Shown here in pieces: positions 13,894-22,080 of a DNA stretch of 40,600 bases; position 1 is the stretch's first letter, and every line of letters starts with the position of its first letter. The position numbers and the translations under genes were made by a program. The DNA comes from an uncultured Bacilli bacterium (GTDB taxonomy: Bacteria; Bacillota_I; Bacilli_A; RF39; UBA660): the NCBI GenBank assembly GCA_934096295.1, contig CAKOLL010000010.1, forward strand, positions 1 to 40,600, given 5' to 3'. Below the pieces are notes generated by a model. That model made no database searches. It saw only the letters and a list, made by a program, of their open reading frames with translations, and was not told where the DNA came from.

Positions 13894-15612
13894 ATGGATA
13901 GAATAACATTTATATTAATTGCTTTATTAGTATGGATTGTAACTGTTATTGTAGTAATAGCTGTTTTAAATTTGATAAATAATAAAGAAAAGAAAAAGTT
14001 AAAAGCTGAAATTGAAAAGTTAGAAAAAGAAAAAAATATGGTTATTTCTGCTTCGATGTTATCTGAACTTAATAAGGTTGAGGCTTTAGTTAACAATGAT
14101 GAAATGAAAGAAAAATTGGATGATTGGAAAGCTAGATTCAATGATATTAAGAATACAGAAATGCCCAAAATAACGGAAACTATAAATGAAATAGAAGAGT
14201 TGTTTGAAGAAAAAAACTTTAAAGATTTAAAAGGGTTAGTTTTAAAAGCTGATTTTGATTTAAATACCTTAAAAACTAAAGCTTCTTTTTTGCTTGAAGA
14301 AATTAAGGACGTAACATTAAGTGAAGAAAGAAATAGAGAAACAATAACTAAATTAAAAGCTGAATATAGAGAAATATTAAATACTTATAAAGATTATGAA
14401 GAAGAATATGAAATTGTTAAAAATCCTTTAGAGTTGCAATTTGAAAACATAGATAAATTATTTAATGCTTTTGAGGTTTCTATGGAACAAAACGCTTATA
14501 CCGAGGTAGGGAAAATAGTAAAAGCTATTGCAGATGTTATTGGCAATTTGAAAGTAATTATTGAAGAAACTAGACCAATTGTAAGTCTTGGTAAAAACTT
14601 AATACCTAAAAAAGAGGATGATATTAAAAATATTTATGATAAAATGACTAGAGAAGGTTACAATTTAGAATATTTAAATATTGATTATAATATCGAAGAA
14701 GCTAATAAAAAAATCCAAGATATATTCCAAAGGTTAAATGTATTAAATGTTGAAGATTCATTATTTGAACTAAAAACTATGCATGATTATTTTGATTCAT
14801 TATATGCAGATTTTGATAAAGAAAGATATAGTAAAAAAATATATGAGGATTATAGTAGAAGTATACTTATTAAAGCTACAAAACTTGAAAAAGTTAATAA
14901 TGAACTTTACAAAAAAATTGGTGATATTAAATATAGCTACGATTTAACTGATGATGAGGTAAGTGTTATAGCTGAAATAAAAAAAGAAATTATGAATATT
15001 AGAGCGAGCTATGATAAAGTTGTGGATATTGCAAGAAGCAAAACATTAGCGTATTCTAAGCTTGCTAGAGAAATGGAAATTATTAATTCTAAGCTTATAA
15101 GAACTGAAGAAAAGTTAAATGGAGCGTTAAAAACACTAGGTAGTTTAAAAGAAGATGAGTTAAGAGCTCGTGAACAATTAGATGAAATAAAAAGAATTTT
15201 ATCTCAAACTAAAGAAAAGGTTAGATCTTATAAGTTACCGACGATTCCTAAAAATTATTACGTGGAAATGTCAGAAGCTATGGAAGCTATAAGTGAACTT
15301 GTAAAAGAACTTGATAAAAGGCCTATATCTATAAAAATCTTAAATTTAAGAGTGGATACTGCAAGGGATTTAGTTTTGAAAGTGTATAATACTGTAAATG
15401 AAACTGTTAAAACTGCAAAAATGGCAGAAACAGCAATAGTTTATGGAAATAGATATAGAGTTACAAATAAAGAAGTAGATTTTGGACTTGTTAAAGCAGA
15501 AAATGCATTTTTAAAAGGTAATTTTAAGAATAGTTTAGAAAATGCGATTAATGCTATAAATATAGTTGAACCTGGGATACATAAAAAATTGTTAGAAGAA
15601 TCTCAAAATTAA
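13894..15612 (+). CDS. ezrA: EzrA, septation ring regulator
   Basis: Membrane-anchored spectrin-like protein of 572 residues that limits FtsZ ring formation and coordinates cell division and wall synthesis in low-GC Gram-positives. One N-terminal transmembrane helix (about 4-27) puts the rest in the cytoplasm. The remainder is almost entirely helical bundles and coiled coils rich in Lys and Glu. The C-terminal patch ending NRYRVTNKEVDFGLVKAENAF resembles the EzrA terminal region with its QR-patch neighbourhood. The ATG at 13894 is preferred over GTG 13882, which is part of the Shine-Dalgarno GTGGTGAAG. Length is close to Bacillus EzrA (562). It is followed within 13 bp by the desulfurase gene, the same order as in many Bacilli (ezrA, nifS-like, thiI). 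Confidence 0.88.
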   Translation: MDRITFILIALLVWIVTVIVVIAVLNLINNKEKKKLKAEIEKLEKEKNMVISASMLSELNKVEALVNNDEMKEKLDDWKARFNDIKNTEMPKITETINEIEELFEEKNFKDLKGLVLKADFDLNTLKTKASFLLEEIKDVTLSEERNRETITKLKAEYREILNTYKDYEEEYEIVKNPLELQFENIDKLFNAFEVSMEQNAYTEVGKIVKAIADVIGNLKVIIEETRPIVSLGKNLIPKKEDDIKNIYDKMTREGYNLEYLNIDYNIEEANKKIQDIFQRLNVLNVEDSLFELKTMHDYFDSLYADFDKERYSKKIYEDYSRSILIKATKLEKVNNELYKKIGDIKYSYDLTDDEVSVIAEIKKEIMNIRASYDKVVDIARSKTLAYSKLAREMEIINSKLIRTEEKLNGALKTLGSLKEDELRAREQLDEIKRILSQTKEKVRSYKLPTIPKNYYVEMSEAMEAISELVKELDKRPISIKILNLRVDTARDLVLKVYNTVNETVKTAKMAETAIVYGNRYRVTNKEVDFGLVKAENAFLKGNFKNSLENAINAINIVEPGIHKKLLEESQN

Positions 15613-15625
15613 GGATGTGATATTT

Positions 15626-16750
15626 GTGATATATTTAGATTATAGTGCTACAACACCAGTAGATATAGATGTTTTTGATACTCTTTCAAAGGTTACTAAA
15701 AATTATATTGGTAACCCTAATTCTATGCATAGTTTAGGACAAAAGTCAATGGAATTACTTGAAAGTGCTACGAAACAAATTGCAGATATTTTTGGTGTTA
15801 ATTCAAATGAAATTATTTATACCGGGGGGTCAACAGAATCAAATAATATGGCAATTATCGGAGCAGCTTTGGCTAATCATAAAAAGGGAAAACATATTAT
15901 TGTTTCAAAACTTGAACATCCATCTATCTATGTGATATGTGATTATCTGAAATCTATTGGTTTTGAAATAAGTTATGTTAAAAATGATAGTGATGGTTTA
16001 ATTGATTTTGATGATTTAAAAAACTTAGTTAGAGAAGATACAATTTTAGTTAGTATAAGTGCTGTTAATTCTGAGGTTGGTATTAGACAACCATTAAAAA
16101 TGATTAGACAAATAATAAAAAAAGAAAACATGGGTACTGTTTTTCATTCAGATATGACTCAAGCAATAGGTAAAGTAAGTGTAAATATGCATGATGTTGA
16201 TTTGGCATCAGTTTCTGGCCAAAAAATTTTTGGGCCAAAAGGCATTGGCTTTCTATATAAAAGTAGCATGGTAAAAGTAACACCTCTTTTATATGGAAGC
16301 ACAAAAGAAAGTTTAAATCCTGGAACACCACCACTTCCTTTAATTGCAGCTTTATCTAAAGCCGTTAGACTTGCAAATGAAAATATAGAGAAAAAAGAAA
16401 GATTTGTAACATTATTAAATGATAAAATAACAAATACATTAGGAAAATATCCGAACATTTTATTTAATAAAACTAAGTATAGTATTCCACATATTTTAAA
16501 TATAAGTATAATGGATGTAATGCCTGAGGTAATGATGCATGCTTTAGCTAATCATGAAATATATGTTAGTTCAAATACAGCTTGTTCAAGTGGTGAGGTA
16601 TCAAATGCAGTTTTAGCTATATACAATGATTTAAATAGAGCGAAACATACCATTAGAATTAGTTTGTCACACGTAACAACAACTGAAGAGATAAATAAAT
16701 TTCTTGAAGTATTTAGAAATGAATATGAAAAGTTAAGTAAATTACATTAA
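15626..16750 (+). CDS. Cysteine desulfurase, IscS/NifS-like, paired with ThiI
   Basis: PLP enzyme of 374 residues that takes sulfur from cysteine. The PLP lysine is Lys200 (GQKIFGPKG) and the sulfur-accepting cysteine is Cys320 (NTACSSGE). The DYSATTP start, GGSTESNN phosphate-binding loop and HSDMTQAIGK segments are all classic. The residue before the PLP lysine is Gln199 where histidine is usual. In Bacilli a desulfurase in this position (YrvO/NifZ type) donates sulfur to the next gene product, ThiI, for 4-thiouridine in tRNA. As no sufS is in the suf operon, this enzyme may also feed SufU; that part is inference. The GTG at 15626 is chosen because AAGGATG (15611-15617) lies 8 bases upstream; GTG 15617 is within it. 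Confidence 0.93.
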   Translation: MIYLDYSATTPVDIDVFDTLSKVTKNYIGNPNSMHSLGQKSMELLESATKQIADIFGVNSNEIIYTGGSTESNNMAIIGAALANHKKGKHIIVSKLEHPSIYVICDYLKSIGFEISYVKNDSDGLIDFDDLKNLVREDTILVSISAVNSEVGIRQPLKMIRQIIKKENMGTVFHSDMTQAIGKVSVNMHDVDLASVSGQKIFGPKGIGFLYKSSMVKVTPLLYGSTKESLNPGTPPLPLIAALSKAVRLANENIEKKERFVTLLNDKITNTLGKYPNILFNKTKYSIPHILNISIMDVMPEVMMHALANHEIYVSSNTACSSGEVSNAVLAIYNDLNRAKHTIRISLSHVTTTEEINKFLEVFRNEYEKLSKLH

Positions 16751-16778
16751 AACTATTTAAAATAATAGTTTTTTTTGT
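16749..16778 (+). terminator. Terminator or attenuator between desulfurase gene and thiI
   Basis: AAAACTATT (16749-16757) pairs with AATAGTTTT (16764-16772), followed by more T. It implies that thiI is only partly co-transcribed with the desulfurase, or has its own promoter in the 30 bases that follow. Confidence 0.65.
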
Positions 16779-16808
16779 TAAAATACTTTTTGAAATGAGT
16801 GATGTGTT

Positions 16809-17990
16809 TTGAAAAAAATAATTATTATAAAATATGGAGAATTAAGTACTAAGAAAGATAATAAAAATTATTTTATTAGTAAATTAAAAGATAATATTGA
16901 AATAACTTTAAAAGGTATAAATCATAATACCTATTATGATTTTGGTAGAATGTTTGTAGAAACAAGTGAAATTGATGAAGTTGTTAATCACTTAAAAAAT
17001 GTTTTTGGTATACAAGGAATGTTTATTGGATATACGAGTAATAAGACTGAATTAGAAGATATAAAAAGTGATGTGCTTGAGTTACTTCAAAATAAAGATT
17101 TTAAAACATTTAAAGTTGTTACTAAAAGAAGTAATAAAAATTATCCAATTAATTCAATGGATATAAGTAGAATGATTGGGGGGCATATTCTTAAAAACAT
17201 TGATTGTAAAGTTGATGTTCATAATCCAGATATTACAGTTAATATTGAAATTAGAAATGATGAGATATTATATTACTTTGAGGAAATTAAAGGTCTTGGA
17301 GGTTATCCGGTTGGTACATTAGGTAAAGGTCTTTTAATGTTAAGCGGAGGAATAGATTCTCCGGTGGCTGGATATTTAACTATTAAACGTGGGGTAAAAC
17401 TTGAAGCAATATATTTTGAAAGTCCTCCGCACACTAGTGATCAAGCTAAAGAAAAAGTTATTAAACTTGCTCGTGTTCTTGCTAAATATAATACAGAAGT
17501 AAAGGTTCATGTAATTAATTTTACGGAAATTCAAGAAACAATACTTAAAAATATTCCACATGAATATTTAATTACTATAATGAGAAGAATGATGTATCGT
17601 ATAAGTGCAATTATAGCCAATGAGAATAAATGTAATATTTTAGTAAATGGAGAATCAATTGGGCAAGTTGCAAGTCAAACTTTAACTAGCATGAGAGCTA
17701 TAAATGAAGTTGTTAAAATGCCAGTTATAAGACCTGTTGCTTGTTTTGATAAATTAGAAATAATTGATATATCTAAAAAAATTGGTACTTTTGATATTTC
17801 AACACTTCCTTATGAAGATTGTTGTACAGTGTTTGTTCCTAAACATCCAGTTATAAATCCAAACGGAGCTTTATGCGAAGAATATGAAGCATTAATACCT
17901 TATAAAGAACTAATATATAAAGCAATAAAAGAACATACTACAATAAAGGTAGGTATAAAGGAAGAAAATAAATTTAGTGATTTGTTATAA
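16809..17990 (+). CDS. thiI: ThiI, tRNA 4-thiouridine sulfurtransferase
   Basis: Enzyme of 393 residues that adenylates U8 of tRNA and installs sulfur. The order is an N-terminal ferredoxin-like domain, a THUMP domain (about 55-165) for tRNA binding, and a PP-loop ATPase domain with SGGIDSP starting at Ser179. There is no C-terminal rhodanese domain, as is normal in Bacilli, so the sulfur is delivered by the neighbouring cysteine desulfurase. The conserved CCTVFVPKHP with paired cysteines follows near 338. The gene starts with TTG at 16809 behind GAGTGATG; no better start is found upstream. Confidence 0.94.
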   Translation: MKKIIIIKYGELSTKKDNKNYFISKLKDNIEITLKGINHNTYYDFGRMFVETSEIDEVVNHLKNVFGIQGMFIGYTSNKTELEDIKSDVLELLQNKDFKTFKVVTKRSNKNYPINSMDISRMIGGHILKNIDCKVDVHNPDITVNIEIRNDEILYYFEEIKGLGGYPVGTLGKGLLMLSGGIDSPVAGYLTIKRGVKLEAIYFESPPHTSDQAKEKVIKLARVLAKYNTEVKVHVINFTEIQETILKNIPHEYLITIMRRMMYRISAIIANENKCNILVNGESIGQVASQTLTSMRAINEVVKMPVIRPVACFDKLEIIDISKKIGTFDISTLPYEDCCTVFVPKHPVINPNGALCEEYEALIPYKELIYKAIKEHTTIKVGIKEENKFSDLL

Positions 17991-18007
17991 AATAAATATT
18001 TTTAGAC

Positions 18008-18031
18008 ATAATATTACCAAGGTGATATTAT
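18008..18031 (+). promoter_or_regulatory. Hairpin or operator covering the ribosome-binding site of the 65-residue gene
   Basis: ATAATATTACC (18008-18018) is complementary to GGTGATATTAT (18021-18031), with one wobble pair in RNA and only AA between. The second arm is the Shine-Dalgarno plus most of the start codon. As RNA it would hide the start; as DNA it is a near-perfect operator-like palindrome. Confidence 0.5.
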
Positions 18032-18227
18032 GTTTTTTAAAAATAAGAATTATTATAAAGGTTATGATATTGAATCTAAAAACAGACTAGAAAAATTACA
18101 AAATGAATATGCTAATCCTTATGGGTATAATTTAGGTAGTAATCTAAGAAGGGATATTGATTATGATAGAAATGCAATTTTTACTAATCAAGATATAATT
18201 AAAAATAAAGAATATAATATTAAGTAA
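18030..18227 (+). CDS. Small hypothetical protein
   Basis: A 65-residue charged, tyrosine- and asparagine-rich protein. It has no signal peptide, membrane helix or cysteine. I do not recognise a family. The reading frame is supported by a Shine-Dalgarno (AAGGTGAT) 6 bases before the ATG, codon use like its neighbours, and an intrinsic terminator right after it. It could be one of the small spore or envelope-associated proteins common in such genomes, but nothing shows this. Confidence 0.6.
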   Translation: MFFKNKNYYKGYDIESKNRLEKLQNEYANPYGYNLGSNLRRDIDYDRNAIFTNQDIIKNKEYNIK

Positions 18228-18239
18228 AATTTTGATAAT

Positions 18240-18262
18240 GCGTTAATACAACGCTTTTTTTC
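18240..18262 (+). terminator. Terminator after the 65-residue gene
   Basis: GCGTT (18240-18244) pairs with AACGC (18250-18254), followed by seven T. The stem is short but GC-rich relative to the surroundings. Confidence 0.7.
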
Positions 18263-18365
18263 TCGGTTAATATTAATATGTAGTATAAAATATCTGTGCG
18301 TGATAAATGTTATAAGTTTAGTGATAATAATAAAATACATAAGATAATAGATAAGCGTTGGTATC

Positions 18366-18509
18366 GTGAAAAATAATAAGATGAGAAGTTATGAAGTAGA
18401 TAGTATGCTTTTAAAAAATATATATAATGAGGATATTAGTTATTATAGAAAAATAGATACATGTGATTGTGTATCTATTGTTTTATTAATAACTCTTATG
18501 TTTGGATAG
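18366..18509 (+). other. Doubtful small reading frame and hairpin in a 450-base low-information stretch
   Basis: Between 18262 and 18530 the sequence is very AT-rich. It holds an open frame of 47 codons starting at GTG 18366 with no Shine-Dalgarno, ending in a hydrophobic CVSIVLLITLMFG. A perfect 10-bp hairpin (AATAGATACA 18452-18461 with TGTATCTATT 18470-18479) lies inside it. I see no family. This may be decayed coding DNA related to the fragment that follows. Confidence 0.2.
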
Positions 18510-18529
18510 TATTAGTTTTTTATCAGATA

Positions 18530-18712
18530 ATGATAAACTTGACAGAAACTAATAAATTTATATGGTTAACTAACGATTTAATATTTAAACATATATTTAG
18601 TAATAAACGATTTATCAAAGACTTTAAATCAGATTTTGTTATTTCAAACATCGGAGTTACTAAGCAAAATATATTCAAAATGATAATATTAAATTACATG
18701 ATTATTATTTAA
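18530..18712 (+). pseudogene. Fragment resembling the N-terminus of an Rpn/PD-(D/E)xK transposase-like nuclease
   Basis: A 60-codon frame reads MINLTETNKFIWLTNDLIFKHIFSNKRFIKDF before losing resemblance. The LTNDLIFKHIF-x-NK-x-x-x-x-DF run is the typical opening of Rpn-family proteins (as in the conserved 'NDYVFK-x-x-F' start). The catalytic D and E-x-Q motifs that should follow are absent, and the frame ends overlapping the 3' end of the intact Rpn gene on the other strand. No Shine-Dalgarno precedes it. It is read as a decayed relic; the match is short, so confidence is modest. Confidence 0.4.
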
Positions 18713-19606
18713 TTCTATATTTTTAATTTCTTCTTCAGATAAACCAGTTATCTTAGCTATCTCTTCAATTAGATAGTTGTTTTTCAATAAGTTTATTGTT
18801 ATTTCGCGTTGTGCTTCAAATTTTCCTTTAGCTTCGCCTTCAGCAAGTCCTTCAGCTTTTCCTTCGGCTAAACCTTCAGATTTATATATTTTCTTTAATG
18901 TATTCTTAGTTAAAATGTCATCTTGTTCTGGTGTGATGTTATATACAAATTTCTTGTCACTGTTTAATGTTTTCAATTTATCAACACACTCCTTAATGCT
19001 AGATATTGCCATCTTTTCAGAGTATTTGTCCAATTCTTCTGGGTCTTTTATTCCAATCATGGTTAAAAGTGGTTTTTCTCTAACACTTTTCATGTCCTTA
19101 TCATACCAAAAGTTTGCGAATTTTTCAACATTGATTTCATAATATCTAAATCTTCTGTCTAATTCTTTCTTATTTTCTTTGTCATAGAATGTGTAACATG
19201 CAATAAGAGGGCTATTTTTTGAAGCTTTATAATTTAATGAAATATGGATAAAATCAGATTCAATATCATAGGCATCACCTTCAATGGTGTACTGACTACA
19301 AAAAGAAAAATAATAATTTAAATTCCTAATTCTATTTACTTCATCAAATGATGAATTTAACTCAACATTAATTTTCCTTCCATCAACTTCCACAATCAAA
19401 TCTAATCTTTTACTTCTTTCATATTTACTTCTAACACCGAGTTCAATTGGAATAAAACCAACAATCCTATCGACTTTTGTGTCTAAGCACTCACTAAGTA
19501 GTTCTAAGAGTAGACGTTTACTTATCTCATCTGTTCCAACAAAAACAGCTTTAAACATTTTATCGATATTAAATGCATAAAATGTTTTAGTTTCTTGCGA
19601 TATCAT
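18689..19606 (-). CDS. Rpn-family PD-(D/E)xK nuclease-like protein, copy A
   Basis: Protein of 305 residues in the Rpn / 'PD-(D/E)xK nuclease family transposase' group, related to RpnA recombination-promoting nucleases. The core RSKRLDLIVEVDGRKINVEL gives the expected Asp and the E-x-N in place of (D/E)-x-K; the family usually has E-x-Q here. C-terminally comes a run of four-residue repeats (EGLA EGKA EGLA EGEA KGK, minus strand about 18830-18880) and an end helix motif ITGLSEEEI. The ATG at 19606 follows AGGAGG by 8 bases; upstream in-frame ATGs lack a Shine-Dalgarno. A close paralogue is at 38173 with the same upstream block. Role unknown; members in gut bacteria have been tied to DNA cleavage and phage defence. 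Confidence 0.8.
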   Translation of the reverse strand: MISQETKTFYAFNIDKMFKAVFVGTDEISKRLLLELLSECLDTKVDRIVGFIPIELGVRSKYERSKRLDLIVEVDGRKINVELNSSFDEVNRIRNLNYYFSFCSQYTIEGDAYDIESDFIHISLNYKASKNSPLIACYTFYDKENKKELDRRFRYYEINVEKFANFWYDKDMKSVREKPLLTMIGIKDPEELDKYSEKMAISSIKECVDKLKTLNSDKKFVYNITPEQDDILTKNTLKKIYKSEGLAEGKAEGLAEGEAKGKFEAQREITINLLKNNYLIEEIAKITGLSEEEIKNIELNNNHVI

Positions 19607-19632
19607 CAAAATTGCCTCCTTCATGGGCATTT

Positions 19633-19735
19633 ATTCTAAAGGTGGTGTCAACAAAAATCAAGAAAAATCGTATGCCAAAAGCCGACAGAATTCGACAAAA
19701 TCACATGTTTTGCTCCCATTTTTAGGAAAATTTCA
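19633..19735 (-). promoter_or_regulatory. Upstream block of Rpn copy A with tandem Spo0A-like boxes and promoter
   Basis: Read on the minus strand from 19735 to 19651, this block aligns with 38046-38129 before Rpn copy B. AAATGGGAG and ACGATTTTTCTTG are common to both. Within it TTTTGTCGAA (19700-19691) and TTCTGTCGGC (19690-19681) stand head to tail, so heptamers TGTCGAA and TGTCGGC are 10 bp apart. The -35 TTGATT (19661-19656) is in the shared part and the -10 TAGAAT (19638-19633) is 17 bp further. The block therefore sits mostly upstream of the transcription start, as a regulatory region would. Confidence 0.55.
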
Positions 19736-19861
19736 AATTCAAAAAAATTGTAAAAAGTTAGATTTTTTTGTTGATTATTTGATTATTTTATTTATTTTTT
19801 GCTTTTCATTATGTTTTGCAGAACTATTTAAAAAAGACTTTAACAATTGTTCTTAAAATGG

Positions 19862-19890
19862 TAGACTTTTCTTGTAAAATCTAGTAGAAT
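19862..19890 (+). promoter_or_regulatory. ackA promoter
   Basis: TAGACT (19862-19867) and TAGAAT (19885-19890) are 17 bp apart, about 20 bp upstream of the ackA start. The gap 19736-19861 holds no gene that I can support. Confidence 0.65.
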
Positions 19891-19910
19891 ATTATCTAGA
19901 GGTGAAAGAA

Positions 19911-21101
19911 ATGAAAATATTAGCAGTAAATGCAGGTAGTTCATCATTTAAATTTAAATTAGTTGAATTGCCAGAAAAAAATGAATTAGCAAGTGGATAT
20001 TTTGAAAAGGTTGGAATTGATGGATCTTTTTATACTATTAAATATAATGGTGAAAAAATAACAAAAGAAGTTAGTTTACCAAATCATTTAGAAGCTGTCA
20101 AAATATTAATGGAAGAATTAATAAATATGGGAATTATTAATTCATTACAAGAAATTGAAGGAGTAGGACATCGTATAGCTCATGGTGGTCAAGAATACAC
20201 TGAATCAGTTGTTTTAACTGAAGAAGTTTTAGAAGGAATAGATCGTTATACAGAACTTGCACCACTTCATAATCCAGCAAATATTATGGGTGTTAGAGCT
20301 TTTATGAAAGAACTTCCAAATGCTATTCAAGTTGGTGTTTTTGATACAGCATTTAGTTGTTCATCACTTGATCCAGCAAACTATTTATATGCTGTTCCTT
20401 ATGAATGGTATACCGAATATGGAGTTAGAAAATATGGATTCCATGGTACAAGTCATAAATTTATTAATAAAACAATTAGTAAATACTTAAATAGAAATGA
20501 TTTAAAAGTTATTTCTTGTCATATTGGTAATGGAGCATCTGTTACTGCGATTGATAGTGGGAAAGTAATTGATACATCATTAGGATTTTCAGCTTTAGTA
20601 GGATTAATTATGGGAACTCGTTGTGGGGATATCGATGTATCTATAGTTCAATATATTATGAATAAAACTGGTAAATCTGTTGATGAAGTAATGGATGACT
20701 TATATAAAAGAAGTGGTTTACTAGGCGTAAGTGGAATTAGCAGTGATTCAAGAGATGTTGAAGCTGCAGCAGAAGAAGGAAATGAAAGAGCAATATTAGC
20801 TAATGAAATGTATGCTCAAAAAATTGCAAATTATATAGCTATATATAATAATGAATTAGGTGGAGCAGATGTTATTACACTAACTGCTGGTGTAGGTGAA
20901 AATAGTAAATCAATGCGTAAAGCTATATTAGATAAAATTGCATCACTAGGTGTAAAAATAGATGAAGAAAAGAATGATTTTAGAGGAGAATTTAGACTTA
21001 TTTCAACTGATGATTCTAAGATACCTGTTTATGTAGTTCCAACTGATGAAGAAATGGAAATTGCATTAGAAACATACGATATAAAAACAAAAAATAATTA
21101 G
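19911..21101 (+). CDS. ackA: Acetate kinase
   Basis: Acetate kinase of 396 residues, ASKHA fold. It makes ATP from acetyl phosphate, the energy-yielding end of fermentation to acetate. The N-terminal phosphate loop VNAGSSSFKFKL, catalytic region GHRIAHGG, RKYGFHGTSHK, HIGNGASV and the nucleotide-binding TAGVGENS are all present. The frame opens at GTG 19902, but AGAGGTGA there is the Shine-Dalgarno, so ATG 19911 is the start. Phosphotransacetylase is not adjacent. It heads a possible operon with the nrnA-like gene (13-bp gap) and recX, an unusual grouping of metabolism with nucleic-acid genes. It points to a fermentative anaerobe. Confidence 0.97.
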   Translation: MKILAVNAGSSSFKFKLVELPEKNELASGYFEKVGIDGSFYTIKYNGEKITKEVSLPNHLEAVKILMEELINMGIINSLQEIEGVGHRIAHGGQEYTESVVLTEEVLEGIDRYTELAPLHNPANIMGVRAFMKELPNAIQVGVFDTAFSCSSLDPANYLYAVPYEWYTEYGVRKYGFHGTSHKFINKTISKYLNRNDLKVISCHIGNGASVTAIDSGKVIDTSLGFSALVGLIMGTRCGDIDVSIVQYIMNKTGKSVDEVMDDLYKRSGLLGVSGISSDSRDVEAAAEEGNERAILANEMYAQKIANYIAIYNNELGGADVITLTAGVGENSKSMRKAILDKIASLGVKIDEEKNDFRGEFRLISTDDSKIPVYVVPTDEEMEIALETYDIKTKNN

Positions 21102-21114
21102 AAAGCGTGATAAA

Positions 21115-22080
21115 ATGAAGGAAATGTATAAAAAAATATTTAAAATAATTAAGAAATATGACAATATTGTTCTTGCTCGTCATATAAGCCCGGATCCTGA
21201 TGCAATTGCTAGTCAAATCGCTTTAAGGGATTCGATTAAACTTACATTTCCAGAAAAAAATGTATATGCTGTTGGCGCTGGTGTTTATAAGTTCAAGTAT
21301 TTAGGTTCTTTGGATAAACCAGAATTAACAAGTATAGAAAATCCATTATTGATTGTTTTAGATGTACCTAATTTTTGTAGGGTTGATGGTGTAAATGGTT
21401 TAGAATATCAAAGTATTTTAAAGATAGATCATCATCCTGCCGAAGATATAGTTGGGGATGTTGATTGGACAGATTCAACTAAATCTAGTACTTGTGAAAT
21501 GATTGCAAACTTATTATTGAATAGTCCTTTAGAAATGGACACAAAAATTGCTGAAGATTTATTTGTTGGTATGGTATTTGATAGTGATAGATTTTTACTT
21601 CCAAATACCAGTGCTGGAACATTAAAGACTGCATATGAGTTAGTTAATACAAGTAATATAAACTTTGTTAATTTATATGATAATTTATATGAAAGAAGTA
21701 TTTCAGAAGAAAAGTTTAGAGCTTATCTTATAAATAATATTGAAATAACTGAAAATAAATTCGGTTTTATATTTGTTCCTAGTGAAGATTTAAAAAAATT
21801 TAATGTGGAAGCTACGAGTGTATCAAATCAGGTTAATGACTTTTACTTTATTAAAGAACTTATTTGTTGGATGTTTGTAGTTTATGATGAGAGAAATGAT
21901 ATATATAAAGCAAATATCAGAAGTAGAGGTCCAGTTATAAATGAGGTAGCTGCAAAATATAATGGGGGAGGACATAAATTTGCATCTGGATGTAGAACTA
22001 ATGATTATAAAGTAATTGAGGCTTTAGCAAAAGATTTAGATGCAACATGTAAAGAGTATTTTAATGAAGAAAATATCTAG
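21115..22080 (+). CDS. nrnA: NrnA-like DHH-family phosphoesterase
   Basis: DHH/DHHA1 phosphoesterase of 321 residues, the size of NrnA (nano-RNase / pAp phosphatase). Manganese ligands are visible in ARHISPDPDA (His23, Asp27, Asp29), a LDVP aspartate near 85 and IDHHP (Asp105 onward). The DHHA1 substrate domain ends with GGGHKFASG near 289. Such enzymes finish RNA decay by cleaving 2-5-mer oligonucleotides, and degrade pAp; some relatives hydrolyse c-di-AMP or pGpG. The exact substrate cannot be fixed from sequence. The ATG at 21115 follows GAAAGCGTGATAAA; ATG 21124 is an alternative. Confidence 0.85.
   Translation: MKEMYKKIFKIIKKYDNIVLARHISPDPDAIASQIALRDSIKLTFPEKNVYAVGAGVYKFKYLGSLDKPELTSIENPLLIVLDVPNFCRVDGVNGLEYQSILKIDHHPAEDIVGDVDWTDSTKSSTCEMIANLLLNSPLEMDTKIAEDLFVGMVFDSDRFLLPNTSAGTLKTAYELVNTSNINFVNLYDNLYERSISEEKFRAYLINNIEITENKFGFIFVPSEDLKKFNVEATSVSNQVNDFYFIKELICWMFVVYDERNDIYKANIRSRGPVINEVAAKYNGGGHKFASGCRTNDYKVIEALAKDLDATCKEYFNEENI

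Noticed and set aside
19623..19856. 77-codon frame on the plus strand upstream of ackA
   Set aside because: It runs antisense through the Rpn copy A upstream block, has no Shine-Dalgarno and has no recognisable domain.
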